Source of the DNA: an uncultured Chitinophaga sp. | GTDB lineage: Bacteria > Bacteroidota > Bacteroidia > Chitinophagales > Chitinophagaceae | Assembly: GCF_946479755.1 (NCBI RefSeq) | Contig: NZ_CAMLHC010000001.1 | Span: 558,001 to 622,000 of the forward strand | Length of the DNA stretch: 64,000 nucleotides | Direction of reading: 5' to 3' | Shown: in pieces, positions 34,590 to 42,710 of the stretch | Layout: the number at the start of each line of letters is the position of its first letter | Position numbering within the stretch: position 1 is the first letter of the stretch | Notes under the pieces: generated by a model | Database searches by the model: none | Seen by the model: only the letters and a program-made list of their open reading frames with translations | Told to the model about the DNA's origin: nothing | Program-made: the position numbers and the translations under genes

Positions 34590-36917
34590 ATGAAGATGAT
34601 ATTCAGGATTGCTAAAACAGAGCTTCGGAACCTGTTCTTTTCACCGGTGGCCTGGTTCTTAACAATCGCTTTTATGGTACAGTGCGGGGTATATTATACC
34701 TACTCGCTGTATGGCCTGGCCAACTGGCAGGATGTGATTACAAGAAACAATCCGGCATTTACAAGCTTTGGCGTTTCACTGACCAGCGCCCTCTTTTTAG
34801 CGCAGGACGGTATTTTCTATAATGTGCTGCAGAACCTGTACCTGTTTGTTCCGCTGCTCACGATGGGGCTGATCAGTCGTGAGGTCAACAGCGGTACGAT
34901 CAAGCTCTTGTTTTCTTCGCCTATCCGTACCAGTGAGATCGTGTTGGGGAAATATCTCGCTATCATGATCTATAACCTTTTGCTGGTAGGCATTGTAGGT
35001 GTGCTGATGATTGTCGGTGTTTTCAATATCCATGCGGCGGATTATGGCGTGCTGCTTTCTGCAGCATTGGCCTTTTATCTGCTGGTATGTACTTACACGG
35101 CTATCGGGCTGTTTATGTCCAGTCTCACGAACTACCAGATCGTTTCCGCTATTGGCAGCTTCATCATCATTTTTGTGTTGAGCCATATCAGTGGCCTGTG
35201 GCAGAAGTATGACATCGTACGGGACCTGACTTATTTCCTGTCTATCTCCGGCCGTACGGTCAAAATGCTGAAAGGGCTGATCACTACCAAAGATGTGATT
35301 TATTTCGTGATGATCATGTATATGTTCGTCTCGTTCACGCTCATTAAAATGAAAGCCGGACGGGAGTCTAAGCCATGGTGGGCGCAGGCAGCCCGTTATA
35401 CGGCGGTATTTGCTTCCGTGCTGGTGATCGGGTATGTCAGTTCCCGCCCATCGATGATCGGTTACTGGGATACGACGCAGGGCAATACCAATACGCTGCA
35501 TCCCAACACACAGGCGATACTGAAGGAAATGGGCAACGAACCCCTGGAAGTCACGCTGTACACCAATCTGCTGGGGGCCGGTGTTAACCGGGGCCTGCCG
35601 GAAACCCGGAATGATTATCTGACGAGTCTGTGGGAACCCTACCTGCGTTTTAAGCCGGATATCAAATTCAATTACGTTTATTATTACGATAACGATGACA
35701 GGGACAGTACGCTGTATAAAACATGGAGCGGTAAACCACTGGCTGAGATAGCCGCCCAGACCGCAGAAGGACAGGAGGTAAATATCAGGGATTTCCTCGT
35801 GCCGGCAGTAGTGCGTAAAATGGTCGACCTGCAGCCGGAAGGCTACCGCCTGGTGATGCAGCTGAAATATAAAGGGAAGACCACCTTCCTGCGCACCTTC
35901 GATGATGCTGGTTTCTGGCCGGAAGAGCAACAGGTGGCTGCGTCCTTCAAACGGCTGTTGCTGGATCGCATGCCGAAAAATCTTTTTCTCACGGGCAACC
36001 TTGAACGTAGTATCTACAAAAGGGGAGAGCGGGAGTATTCCGCGCATACCCTTGCCAAAGATGGCCGCCTGTCACTCATCAACCTTGGCTTTGACTCTGA
36101 CAGCCTTTGCCTGGATACCCAGGAGATCCCGTCTGATATTGCCACCCTTGTGCTGGCCGATCCCAAAACCGCGCTTAGTGCCACCGGCATGGAAAAGCTC
36201 CGCCGCTATATCGACAATGGCGGTAACATGCTGATATTCGGTGAGCCTGGCAAACAGCAGATGCTCAATCCCGTGCTGAAGCAACTGGGTGTGCAGCTCA
36301 CGGAGGGTACGCTGATAGAAGTGTCCAAAGATGAAATGCCGCATATGGTGAATCCCGCTGTCACCACTGCCGGCATGCATTTGTCAGAAGATCCGGCCCT
36401 TATCGCGCTGCGCGTGATGCAGAAAGAGGGTAGGTCCATGGGGATGCTGATGCCTGGCGTTACCGGCGTCACCTTCAACGACAGCAGCGCTTTCCGGGCC
36501 GCTCCTTTATTGACGACCGTGCCTGGTAACGTTTGGCTCAAAGCCGGTACCGTGGTGACTGACTCCGTAGCGCCGGTGTTCAATCCGCAAGACGGAGATA
36601 CCCGTCAGCCGTATTACGCAACCGCCATCGCGCTGACCCGTAAGATCAATAATAAAGAGCAGCGCATCGTGGTAAGCGCCGACGCTGACTTTATGAGCAA
36701 CCTCCGGCAGGGCGGCGGCTTCCTCGGCAGGAACCTGTACGCCTGGATGGTCAACGGCGCGTTCCCCATCTACACGCCGAAGCCGGACCCTATCGATACC
36801 AAACTGACGATAAGTGCTACCACGGCCAATATAGAAAAGTACCTGTTCGTTTGGGTGTTACCGGGACTGGTGCTGCTGACGGGAACAATATTACTGGTGC
36901 GTCGTAAAAGACAATAA
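34590..36917 (+). CDS. GldF-GldG fusion: ABC permease with auxiliary domain
   Basis: 775 residues. Residues 1-260 are an ABC-2 type permease of the GldF kind with about six membrane segments (for example LLTMGLISREVNSGTIKLLFSSP and FVPLLTMG). Residues about 275-740 match the GldG / ABC auxiliary family (NTLHPNTQAILKEMG, VTLYTNLLG, NIRDFLVPAVVRKMVD, LRRYIDNGGNMLIFGEPGK), facing the periplasm. A final membrane segment (YLFVWVLPGLVLLTGTILLV) is followed by RRKRQ. In Flavobacterium GldF and GldG are separate proteins; here they are one chain. Partner of the ATPase upstream. Confidence 0.9.
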   Translation: MKMIFRIAKTELRNLFFSPVAWFLTIAFMVQCGVYYTYSLYGLANWQDVITRNNPAFTSFGVSLTSALFLAQDGIFYNVLQNLYLFVPLLTMGLISREVNSGTIKLLFSSPIRTSEIVLGKYLAIMIYNLLLVGIVGVLMIVGVFNIHAADYGVLLSAALAFYLLVCTYTAIGLFMSSLTNYQIVSAIGSFIIIFVLSHISGLWQKYDIVRDLTYFLSISGRTVKMLKGLITTKDVIYFVMIMYMFVSFTLIKMKAGRESKPWWAQAARYTAVFASVLVIGYVSSRPSMIGYWDTTQGNTNTLHPNTQAILKEMGNEPLEVTLYTNLLGAGVNRGLPETRNDYLTSLWEPYLRFKPDIKFNYVYYYDNDDRDSTLYKTWSGKPLAEIAAQTAEGQEVNIRDFLVPAVVRKMVDLQPEGYRLVMQLKYKGKTTFLRTFDDAGFWPEEQQVAASFKRLLLDRMPKNLFLTGNLERSIYKRGEREYSAHTLAKDGRLSLINLGFDSDSLCLDTQEIPSDIATLVLADPKTALSATGMEKLRRYIDNGGNMLIFGEPGKQQMLNPVLKQLGVQLTEGTLIEVSKDEMPHMVNPAVTTAGMHLSEDPALIALRVMQKEGRSMGMLMPGVTGVTFNDSSAFRAAPLLTTVPGNVWLKAGTVVTDSVAPVFNPQDGDTRQPYYATAIALTRKINNKEQRIVVSADADFMSNLRQGGGFLGRNLYAWMVNGAFPIYTPKPDPIDTKLTISATTANIEKYLFVWVLPGLVLLTGTILLVRRKRQ

Positions 36918-36928
36918 AACAGGAAACG

Positions 36929-38227
36929 ATGTATTTACAAACGGATGAACAAACCATAGAGGACCTCCGGATATTCGGTAAGCGGGATGTGAGCGGTATC
37001 TATGAGCTGTATAACCATACGCATACACGGGGCGGCGAATCCCTGCTGCAGGAAATGTTCCGGCAACCGCTGTCGGATAAAGACGCCATCAACCGCAGAA
37101 GCAGCATCATTGCGCATTTTGCGCAGCAACGTACGACATTCCCGTTTGAAGCCGCCATGTTTGATATGGCAGAAAAATACCTGAAAAACGGGGACGAACA
37201 TACGAAAAGCGGTGGCCGCAGCGTGCCGCTCGGGGAAAAAGACATCTACAACGGGGTCACCGCCGTGATCGGGCTGATACAGCAGTTGCACCGTTTCATC
37301 GAAAGCCCCACCGTTGCCGGTATCGCCGCCTATTCCGGTGAGCGTACTGCCATCGCGTTGCTGCTGTCGGAGCCCGCGCTGGAGCCTGCGCTCAACGAAC
37401 CGATGAAAGGCCGGTTGTCCTATGGTGCGGTAACAGCCTTTGACCTGCTGCTCAGAACACGGGAACGCCAGCGTATCACGCGGCTGCTGGAACATGTATA
37501 TACGCTGGACGTATATCTGTCCGTAGCAGCAGTGGCAACGGAGCGGCAGTTCGTGTTCCCCGTGGCGCTGGACAAGGGGAGTGCAGTGCTGGAGCTGGAA
37601 GGGGTCTATCATCCGTCCGTGAAGAATGCCATAAGCAATAATGTGTCCATGGGGCCCGACGGTAACGTGATCTTTCTTACCGGCGCCAATATGGCGGGCA
37701 AGTCAACCTTCCTGCGTTCGCTCAGCACCGCGCTGTATGTAGCGCATATGGGTTTCCCGGTAGCGGCCCGCAGGATGTCGTTTGCTGTGCTGGACGGGAT
37801 CTACACCACCATCAACCTGCCGGACAATCTTGGTATCGGCGCCAGTCACTTCTACGCAGAGGTGCTGCGGGTGAAGAAAGTCGCCGCCGCCCTGGGCAGC
37901 GGGCAGTCGCTGCTGGTCATCTTCGATGAACTCTTCCGGGGCACAAACGTAAAAGACGCACACGAGGCCACCGTGGCTGTTACCCGCGCATTCGCCGGTC
38001 GTAAAAACAGCCTGTTTGTCATCTCGTCGCATATCGTAGAGGCGGGCGAAGAGCTGAAAGAAGCTGGCAGCGTAGCTTTCCGGTATCTGCCTACCCGCAT
38101 GAACGGCCATCAGCCCGGGTATACGTATACGTTAGAACAGGGTATTACGGACGACCGTCATGGTATGATCATCATCCGCAATGAAGGCATACTGGATATT
38201 CTCAGGAATGGTCGCAAGACTAAATAA
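36929..38227 (+). CDS. MutS-like ATPase without mismatch domain, copy A
   Basis: 432 residues. It keeps only the MutS core/clamp part (GGESLLQEMFRQPLSD, as in MutS domain III) and the ATPase domain: Walker A GANMAGKST (about residue 250), Walker B LLVIFDELFRGTN, and signature region NLGIGASHFYAEV. The N-terminal mismatch-binding and connector domains of true MutS, and their Phe-x-Glu, are absent, so it is not a mismatch-repair protein. The usual DELGRGTS is changed to DELFRGTN. It is followed after 11 bases by a paralogue; the two probably form a heterodimer, as MutS ATPases dimerise. Its role in a surface-transport operon is unknown. Confidence 0.88.
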   Translation: MYLQTDEQTIEDLRIFGKRDVSGIYELYNHTHTRGGESLLQEMFRQPLSDKDAINRRSSIIAHFAQQRTTFPFEAAMFDMAEKYLKNGDEHTKSGGRSVPLGEKDIYNGVTAVIGLIQQLHRFIESPTVAGIAAYSGERTAIALLLSEPALEPALNEPMKGRLSYGAVTAFDLLLRTRERQRITRLLEHVYTLDVYLSVAAVATERQFVFPVALDKGSAVLELEGVYHPSVKNAISNNVSMGPDGNVIFLTGANMAGKSTFLRSLSTALYVAHMGFPVAARRMSFAVLDGIYTTINLPDNLGIGASHFYAEVLRVKKVAAALGSGQSLLVIFDELFRGTNVKDAHEATVAVTRAFAGRKNSLFVISSHIVEAGEELKEAGSVAFRYLPTRMNGHQPGYTYTLEQGITDDRHGMIIIRNEGILDILRNGRKTK

Positions 38228-38238
38228 AAATAGCATGT

Positions 38239-39564
38239 ATGAGCTTTAGTATAGACAGGCAAACGATGGATGAACTGAACCTGCTGGGTAAGTTCCGGCA
38301 AGGATCAGTATATCATCTGTTTAACCAGGTGAAGACCAGGGGAGGAGAGCGTTTGCTGGACACCATGTTTCAATCGCCGTTGGAGGAGATGGCGGCCATC
38401 AATGAACGGAGCAGTATTTTCCGCTTCTTCCAGGAGGCGCAGCTGGTATTTCCCTTCGATGTACAGCAGCTGGCGCAGATGCGCGAATACCTCGATACCG
38501 GCGGCAGTAAAAATGTGTTGTTCTCCATGGCGGGCACCTTGCTGAAAAAAGGGCTGTCCACCGTAGCCAGGGATGAACGTTACCGGAAGAGTGTACAGGG
38601 CCTGCAGGCCACCATCGTGACGGTAAAAAAATGCACCGCTTTCCTGGCTTCCATGGCATCGTTGCCGGGCCCTTATCATCACCGCGTCACCGCGATGCGG
38701 CAACTGCTGCATACCCGGGAGCTGGAGCAGCTGGCCGATATGGACATCTACCAGGCATTACCGGTAAAAACACTGGCGACCTACGATCACCTGCTGAAAA
38801 ACAAACTGCGGCAGTCCATGGACGACCTGATGGCATTTATCGACGAGCTGGATGTATATATCGCCGTGAGCGACGTAGCGCGGGCCAGGGGCTTTCATTA
38901 CGCAGAGGCCCTGCCGCCGGAAAAAAATATGCTGACAGCCACCGGCCTGCATCACCCTTGTATCAGCAACGCCATCGGCAACGATATCCGGATGCAGCAG
39001 GGCAGCAATGTGCTATTCCTCACCGGCGCCAACATGGCGGGTAAGTCTACCCTGATGAAATCAGTCGGCATAGCGCTGTACCTGTCGCACATGGGCTTTC
39101 CCGTGGCGGCCTCCGGTTTCCTGTTCTCCGTCCGCGAAGGGCTGTATTCCTCCATTAACGTGTCGGACAATATCAACCTCGGCTATAGTCATTTTTATGC
39201 AGAAGTGGTGCGGGTGAAACAGGCAGCCGAAGCTACGGCCAGTGGTAAGCGCCTGCTGCTCATGTTCGACGAGCTCTTTAAAGGAACTAACGTAAAAGAT
39301 GCATACGACGGCACGCTGGCCGTAACAGCCGCTTTTGCGGAATATACCGGTTGCCTGTTTATCGTGTCTACCCATATTATAGAAGTGGGTGAGGCACTGA
39401 AAGACCAGCCTAATATACAGTTCAGATACCTGCCTACCGTCATGGAGGGTAGCCGTCCCCGTTATACCTACCGGTTGGAAGAGGGGATCACGGAAGACCG
39501 ACAGGGGATGATGATCATCCGCAACGAAGGTATCCTGGAACTAATGAATACCAATCACCTGTAA
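38239..39564 (+). CDS. MutS-like ATPase without mismatch domain, copy B
   Basis: 441 residues, the same layout as copy A: GGERLLDTMFQSPLEE core, Walker A GANMAGKSTL, Walker B LLLMFDELFKGTN, and NLGYSHFYAEV. Sequence blocks such as LYLSHMGFPVAA and RQGMMIIRNEGILELM line up with copy A, showing an old tandem duplication. The different middle region (VQGLQATIVTVKKCTAFLASM) suggests specialised subunits. Gap to copy A is 11 bases and to the S41 gene 14 bases. It may bind DNA branch structures or act as a nucleotide-driven clamp; neither can be decided from sequence. Confidence 0.87.
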   Translation: MSFSIDRQTMDELNLLGKFRQGSVYHLFNQVKTRGGERLLDTMFQSPLEEMAAINERSSIFRFFQEAQLVFPFDVQQLAQMREYLDTGGSKNVLFSMAGTLLKKGLSTVARDERYRKSVQGLQATIVTVKKCTAFLASMASLPGPYHHRVTAMRQLLHTRELEQLADMDIYQALPVKTLATYDHLLKNKLRQSMDDLMAFIDELDVYIAVSDVARARGFHYAEALPPEKNMLTATGLHHPCISNAIGNDIRMQQGSNVLFLTGANMAGKSTLMKSVGIALYLSHMGFPVAASGFLFSVREGLYSSINVSDNINLGYSHFYAEVVRVKQAAEATASGKRLLLMFDELFKGTNVKDAYDGTLAVTAAFAEYTGCLFIVSTHIIEVGEALKDQPNIQFRYLPTVMEGSRPRYTYRLEEGITEDRQGMMIIRNEGILELMNTNHL

Positions 39565-39578
39565 AATTTACCAAACAT

Positions 39579-41060
39579 ATGAAGAAGCTGTTGACATATG
39601 GCGCCAGCGCCATACTGGCCTGCGCATGCCTGCAAGCGGCGGCCCAGGAGAAAAAACTGGCCAGTCTCACCAAAGAGGATTTTATCGCCGACTTCAGACT
39701 GGCGGTCGATATCCTGAAAAAACAACATCCTAATCCGTATAAGTTTATCGATTCCGCTACTTTCATGCGCCGGGTGGATTCCCTCATGGACCGCATGGCC
39801 AAAGAACCGGATATGATGACCAGCCTGCAGTATTCGCCCATCTACCTGGTAAGGGATGTGCATACAAGCCTGCGGCTCTCCAACGACAATTCCCGGGAGT
39901 TGTATGGTAATCTCCGCTTCTTTCCCTATCCGGTGATCATCGAACGGGGACGGATATTCGTCAATATCAAAGGCGCCATCATTCCTTATGGCGCGGAGAT
40001 CCTCAGTATCAACAACAAACCGGTAAAAGATATTCTGCAAAGCCTCTCCACTTCCGCCTATAGTGATGGTTTTATTCCTACCGGCATGGACCGGTTATAT
40101 CCTGATTTTCAGGTGACCTTTAGCCTGCTGTCGCCGCACCAGGCCACCTATCCGGTGACCTGGACGGCGCCTGGCAGCAAAGAAACGCGTAAAACGACGC
40201 TGGAGGCATCCAACCCTACGGATGCTTTTCATGCCACGCGGCAGTCAGTCTTCCCGTTCAACCTCCTGCAGCGGGCTTATTACATCTACAATGACTATGA
40301 CGACGCTACCAAAACGGGCCGTCTGACCGTCAATACCTTTGCGCTCAACGAGCAGGATGCCTACAAGGAGTTCAGTGAGTTTTTCCGCGAAGTGAAGAAA
40401 CGGAACTACCAGCAGGTGATCATCGACGTGCGCAGCAATGGTGGCGGTGATCCGGCTATCTCCGCCCTGCTGTACTCTTTCATGGCAGAAGCGCCTTTCC
40501 GGAATGTATATAACTACCGCACCCGCAACATCGATGTGGCTTATCCGGAGTATGCAGTGGCGGATAATGGCCGGCGCCTTTCTGATGAAGATATACAGGG
40601 ACAGAAAAATTTCTTCTACCAGCGTTTCGACAAAGACAGCTCTGGTTTCTACGTGGGAAATGCCCGCCTGAAAGATGGACTGATGGAAAATTTCCCGCCG
40701 GACAAGGATGCGTTTCACGGTAAAGTATTTGTGCTCACCGGCGGCGGTACCGTATCGGCGGCAACTTACTTCGCTACGCTGGTGCAGAAAAACAAAAGAG
40801 GGGTGATCATCGGTAAGGAGACCGGTAGCGGCGAAGCGGCTACCACGGCTGCCTGGTTCCTGCGTTACCTGTTGCCCCGTACCAAATGTGTGCTGACAGT
40901 GCCGCGGTCAGAGCTCAATTTCTTTAACGCCACTAAAGACAACGGCCGGGGTATCATGCCGGATAAGGAAGTACCTATGGATAAGTTCATGGGATATGTA
41001 CAGGCCGATAAAGATCCTGAAATATCGTATACGATGGAGCTGATTCATGCAGGCCATTGA
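39579..41060 (+). CDS. S41-family peptidase, exported
   Basis: 493 residues with a signal peptide ending AAAQ. A helical N-terminal domain is followed by a degenerate PDZ-like segment (GAEILSINNKPVKDILQSL, about 145-165) and the S41 tail-protease fold: VIIDVRSNGGGDPAISALL and GKVFVLTGGGTVSAATYFA, with the nucleophile Ser393. It should cut proteins or peptides in the periplasm. It is the last gene of the 26-41 kb locus and ends 5 bases before a perfect terminator. It could process the peptide carried by the SusC/D or ABC system. Confidence 0.88.
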   Translation: MKKLLTYGASAILACACLQAAAQEKKLASLTKEDFIADFRLAVDILKKQHPNPYKFIDSATFMRRVDSLMDRMAKEPDMMTSLQYSPIYLVRDVHTSLRLSNDNSRELYGNLRFFPYPVIIERGRIFVNIKGAIIPYGAEILSINNKPVKDILQSLSTSAYSDGFIPTGMDRLYPDFQVTFSLLSPHQATYPVTWTAPGSKETRKTTLEASNPTDAFHATRQSVFPFNLLQRAYYIYNDYDDATKTGRLTVNTFALNEQDAYKEFSEFFREVKKRNYQQVIIDVRSNGGGDPAISALLYSFMAEAPFRNVYNYRTRNIDVAYPEYAVADNGRRLSDEDIQGQKNFFYQRFDKDSSGFYVGNARLKDGLMENFPPDKDAFHGKVFVLTGGGTVSAATYFATLVQKNKRGVIIGKETGSGEAATTAAWFLRYLLPRTKCVLTVPRSELNFFNATKDNGRGIMPDKEVPMDKFMGYVQADKDPEISYTMELIHAGH

Positions 41061-41065
41061 TGCGG

Positions 41066-41099
41066 AAGCCGGACTCGTTTTGGAGTCCGGCTTTTTTTA
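41066..41099 (+). terminator. Terminator of the SusCD-ABC-MutS-S41 locus
   Basis: Perfect 9-bp stem GCCGGACTC/GAGTCCGGC with a GTTTTG loop and a run of seven T. It is the first strong terminator after the sigma factor gene at 26 kb, so it bounds the operon. Confidence 0.92.
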
Positions 41100-41440
41100 T
41101 TGGATATTTAAAAATAAATTTCCATCTTTGCATCGGAAACAAGGTTCCTGACATAGAGAACTTTTTGATTCAGATCGTTATGAGATTGTAGTATATCGTG
41201 CAGAAACGGCTTTCTGCCATGTCAACCCGAAGTATTGTACGCCTGAAACCCCGGTTAAATCCTTCCACATTGTAATACTGCCCTTATCCCTTTTCTGGTA
41301 TTTTATCAATAAGTTTTTAAAGTCATTTTTACCGGTATTGCCGTGTCGTTGATGCATGCCATCAACGATCGGATGTTTGTAGCCCGTTGACGTGCGAACC
41401 GGTTGACCTATGCCCTTAACATGCACTCAATTTTTATGTT
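41100..41440 (+). other. Non-coding stretch with candidate promoter and hairpin
   Basis: No recognisable gene. TTG (41100-41102) and CATCTTTG (41123-41130, one mismatch to TAnnTTTG) are 20 bases apart, the normal spacing. A perfect 9-bp inverted repeat TCGTTGATG/CATCAACGA with a 5-base loop lies at 41346-41368. The region is AT-rich. It may be a 300-base leader of the next gene or a small RNA. An open frame of 82 codons on the minus strand resembles nothing I know. Confidence 0.4.
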
Positions 41441-41764
41441 ATGAATAAATATGAAAGACTAAAGAATGAACTGGAAACAGTTGGGACCGGAAAAATGAAG
41501 GCCTTTGGCGCTTCTATGTTGCCCATCCTTAAAAGTGGCACCCTGCTGACCTTCCGGCGGGAACAGGAATATGCGGTGGGCGACATCGTATTTTGTAAAG
41601 TGAAGGGGCGTTATATCGACGCGCATAAAATCACGAAAACCGATGCCAACAAAGGTTACCTGATCGCTAACAACCACGGATTTGAAAATGGTTGGACAAA
41701 GGTGATCTACGGTAGGGTGATATTAGGGGAATACGACAACCGGGTTATTTACCGAAAGGTATGA
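41441..41764 (+). CDS. Small S24/S26-type peptidase-like protein
   Basis: 107 residues, all one domain of the LexA / signal-peptidase I fold. GASMLPIL holds the nucleophile-type Ser25, GDIVFCKV is the typical strand, and the base would be His62 or Lys63 in DAHKI. There is no DNA-binding domain and no membrane anchor, so it is neither a normal LexA repressor nor a normal signal peptidase. It overlaps the convergent metallo-beta-lactamase gene by 20 bases. It may be a stand-alone cytoplasmic peptidase or a relic of a larger protein. Confidence 0.75.
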   Translation: MNKYERLKNELETVGTGKMKAFGASMLPILKSGTLLTFRREQEYAVGDIVFCKVKGRYIDAHKITKTDANKGYLIANNHGFENGWTKVIYGRVILGEYDNRVIYRKV

Positions 41765-42620
41765 CCGGTTCCCATTCAAAACCAACAGCCCCTTGTTTTA
41801 TCCTTCCTAATCCCGGCCATGGCAAATGATAAGTCATGGTCATCCTCGTCTTCTTCGCTTCTTCCTGTAAGACATTTTCCCGTGTAAGGGCTGCCTGCCC
41901 GAAATCCATATCGTAGAACATTCCCCATTCCGGATGTTGCAGCAGCAAGGCTGTATGCAGCAGATCGGCGCTATGCAGTAAGGTTTCCTCACCGGAGAAA
42001 ATCTCCACCATGCTGTGTCCCGTCGTGTGCCCCGGTGCCGGTATCAACCGGATGCAATCACAGAGGGTGGCCTGCGGATCTGCCAGTCGCAGCTGCGGCC
42101 GAATAGCGCCTATTATCCCAGGGATACGGGTAGTCAGCGCTTTTTTCATTTGTGCCACGGCGTCGAGCGGACTGGCAGAAAAGTCGGGCTGTCCCTGCAT
42201 CCAGTTGTCATATTCCGCCTGACTTAAATGGATGCGGGCATTCGGGAAGACGGGTGAACTGTCCGGATGTAAAAGGCCGCCTATATGATCGGTGTGTGCA
42301 TGTGTGAGCACAATGTCGGTAATGGCTGTTGCCGGGATGCCGGCAGCGGCTAGGTTTGCGGGCAATAGGCCACCGGTGGTGTCTTCCTGACCGAGACCGG
42401 CGTCAATCAATATCAGTTTATCCGAATGGCGTACCAGTAATATGTTGAGGTCAAGCCGCAATTCATGGGTGGGCTGTTCCTGCGCACGGAGCGCCTGTTG
42501 TATGTAATCGGGTCGTTCATAAGGGCCGATCATCGGATGTGCTGGTGCCAGCAGCTGATAACCGTCGCTGAAGATCATCAGCTCCAGTTGACCCAGGCGA
42601 AAGGAGTAGGGTGTTTGCAT
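41745..42620 (-). CDS. Metallo-beta-lactamase fold hydrolase
   Basis: 291 residues, no signal peptide. The motif HAHTDHIGG near residue 105 is the HxHxDH metal site; PGHTTGHS and HSADLLH supply further ligands. This layout is that of the quorum-quenching lactonase / MBL group with a two-metal centre. It is divergent from a LysR regulator, and its -7 box (TAGGTTTG) is just beside an inverted repeat, so LysR control is likely. The substrate is not known; an N-acyl lactone or other ester are possible. Confidence 0.9.
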   Translation of the reverse strand: MQTPYSFRLGQLELMIFSDGYQLLAPAHPMIGPYERPDYIQQALRAQEQPTHELRLDLNILLVRHSDKLILIDAGLGQEDTTGGLLPANLAAAGIPATAITDIVLTHAHTDHIGGLLHPDSSPVFPNARIHLSQAEYDNWMQGQPDFSASPLDAVAQMKKALTTRIPGIIGAIRPQLRLADPQATLCDCIRLIPAPGHTTGHSMVEIFSGEETLLHSADLLHTALLLQHPEWGMFYDMDFGQAALTRENVLQEEAKKTRMTMTYHLPWPGLGRIKQGAVGFEWEPVIPFGK

Positions 42621-42637
42621 GGTTTTAATTTGACCGC

Positions 42638-42710
42638 AAACCTATAGCAATTTCATACTTTTGTATAATTGAATTATCTCATCCTATACTTTAATAAAAC
42701 TGAAGTATGA
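42638..42710. promoter_or_regulatory. LysR-type control region between divergent genes
   Basis: On the minus strand TAGGTTTG (42638-42645) is an exact -7 box for the metallo-beta-lactamase gene. ATACTTTTGTAT (42656-42667) is an inverted repeat placed where its -33 would be. TCATACTT (42654-42661) and AAGTATGA (42703-42710) are inverted copies, the second overlapping the LysR start codon, which would allow self-repression. Confidence 0.55.

Noticed and set aside
34797..36047. 416-codon minus-strand open frame inside the GldF-GldG gene
   Set aside because: Mirror of the coding strand; rich in His, Gln and Arg with no fold features.
36929..39564. Mismatch-repair genes mutS
   Set aside because: Both proteins are about half the size of MutS and lack the mismatch-binding domain.
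41178..41426. 82-codon minus-strand frame in the non-coding stretch
   Set aside because: No similarity I recognise, composition not gene-like; kept only as a remark in the region entry.
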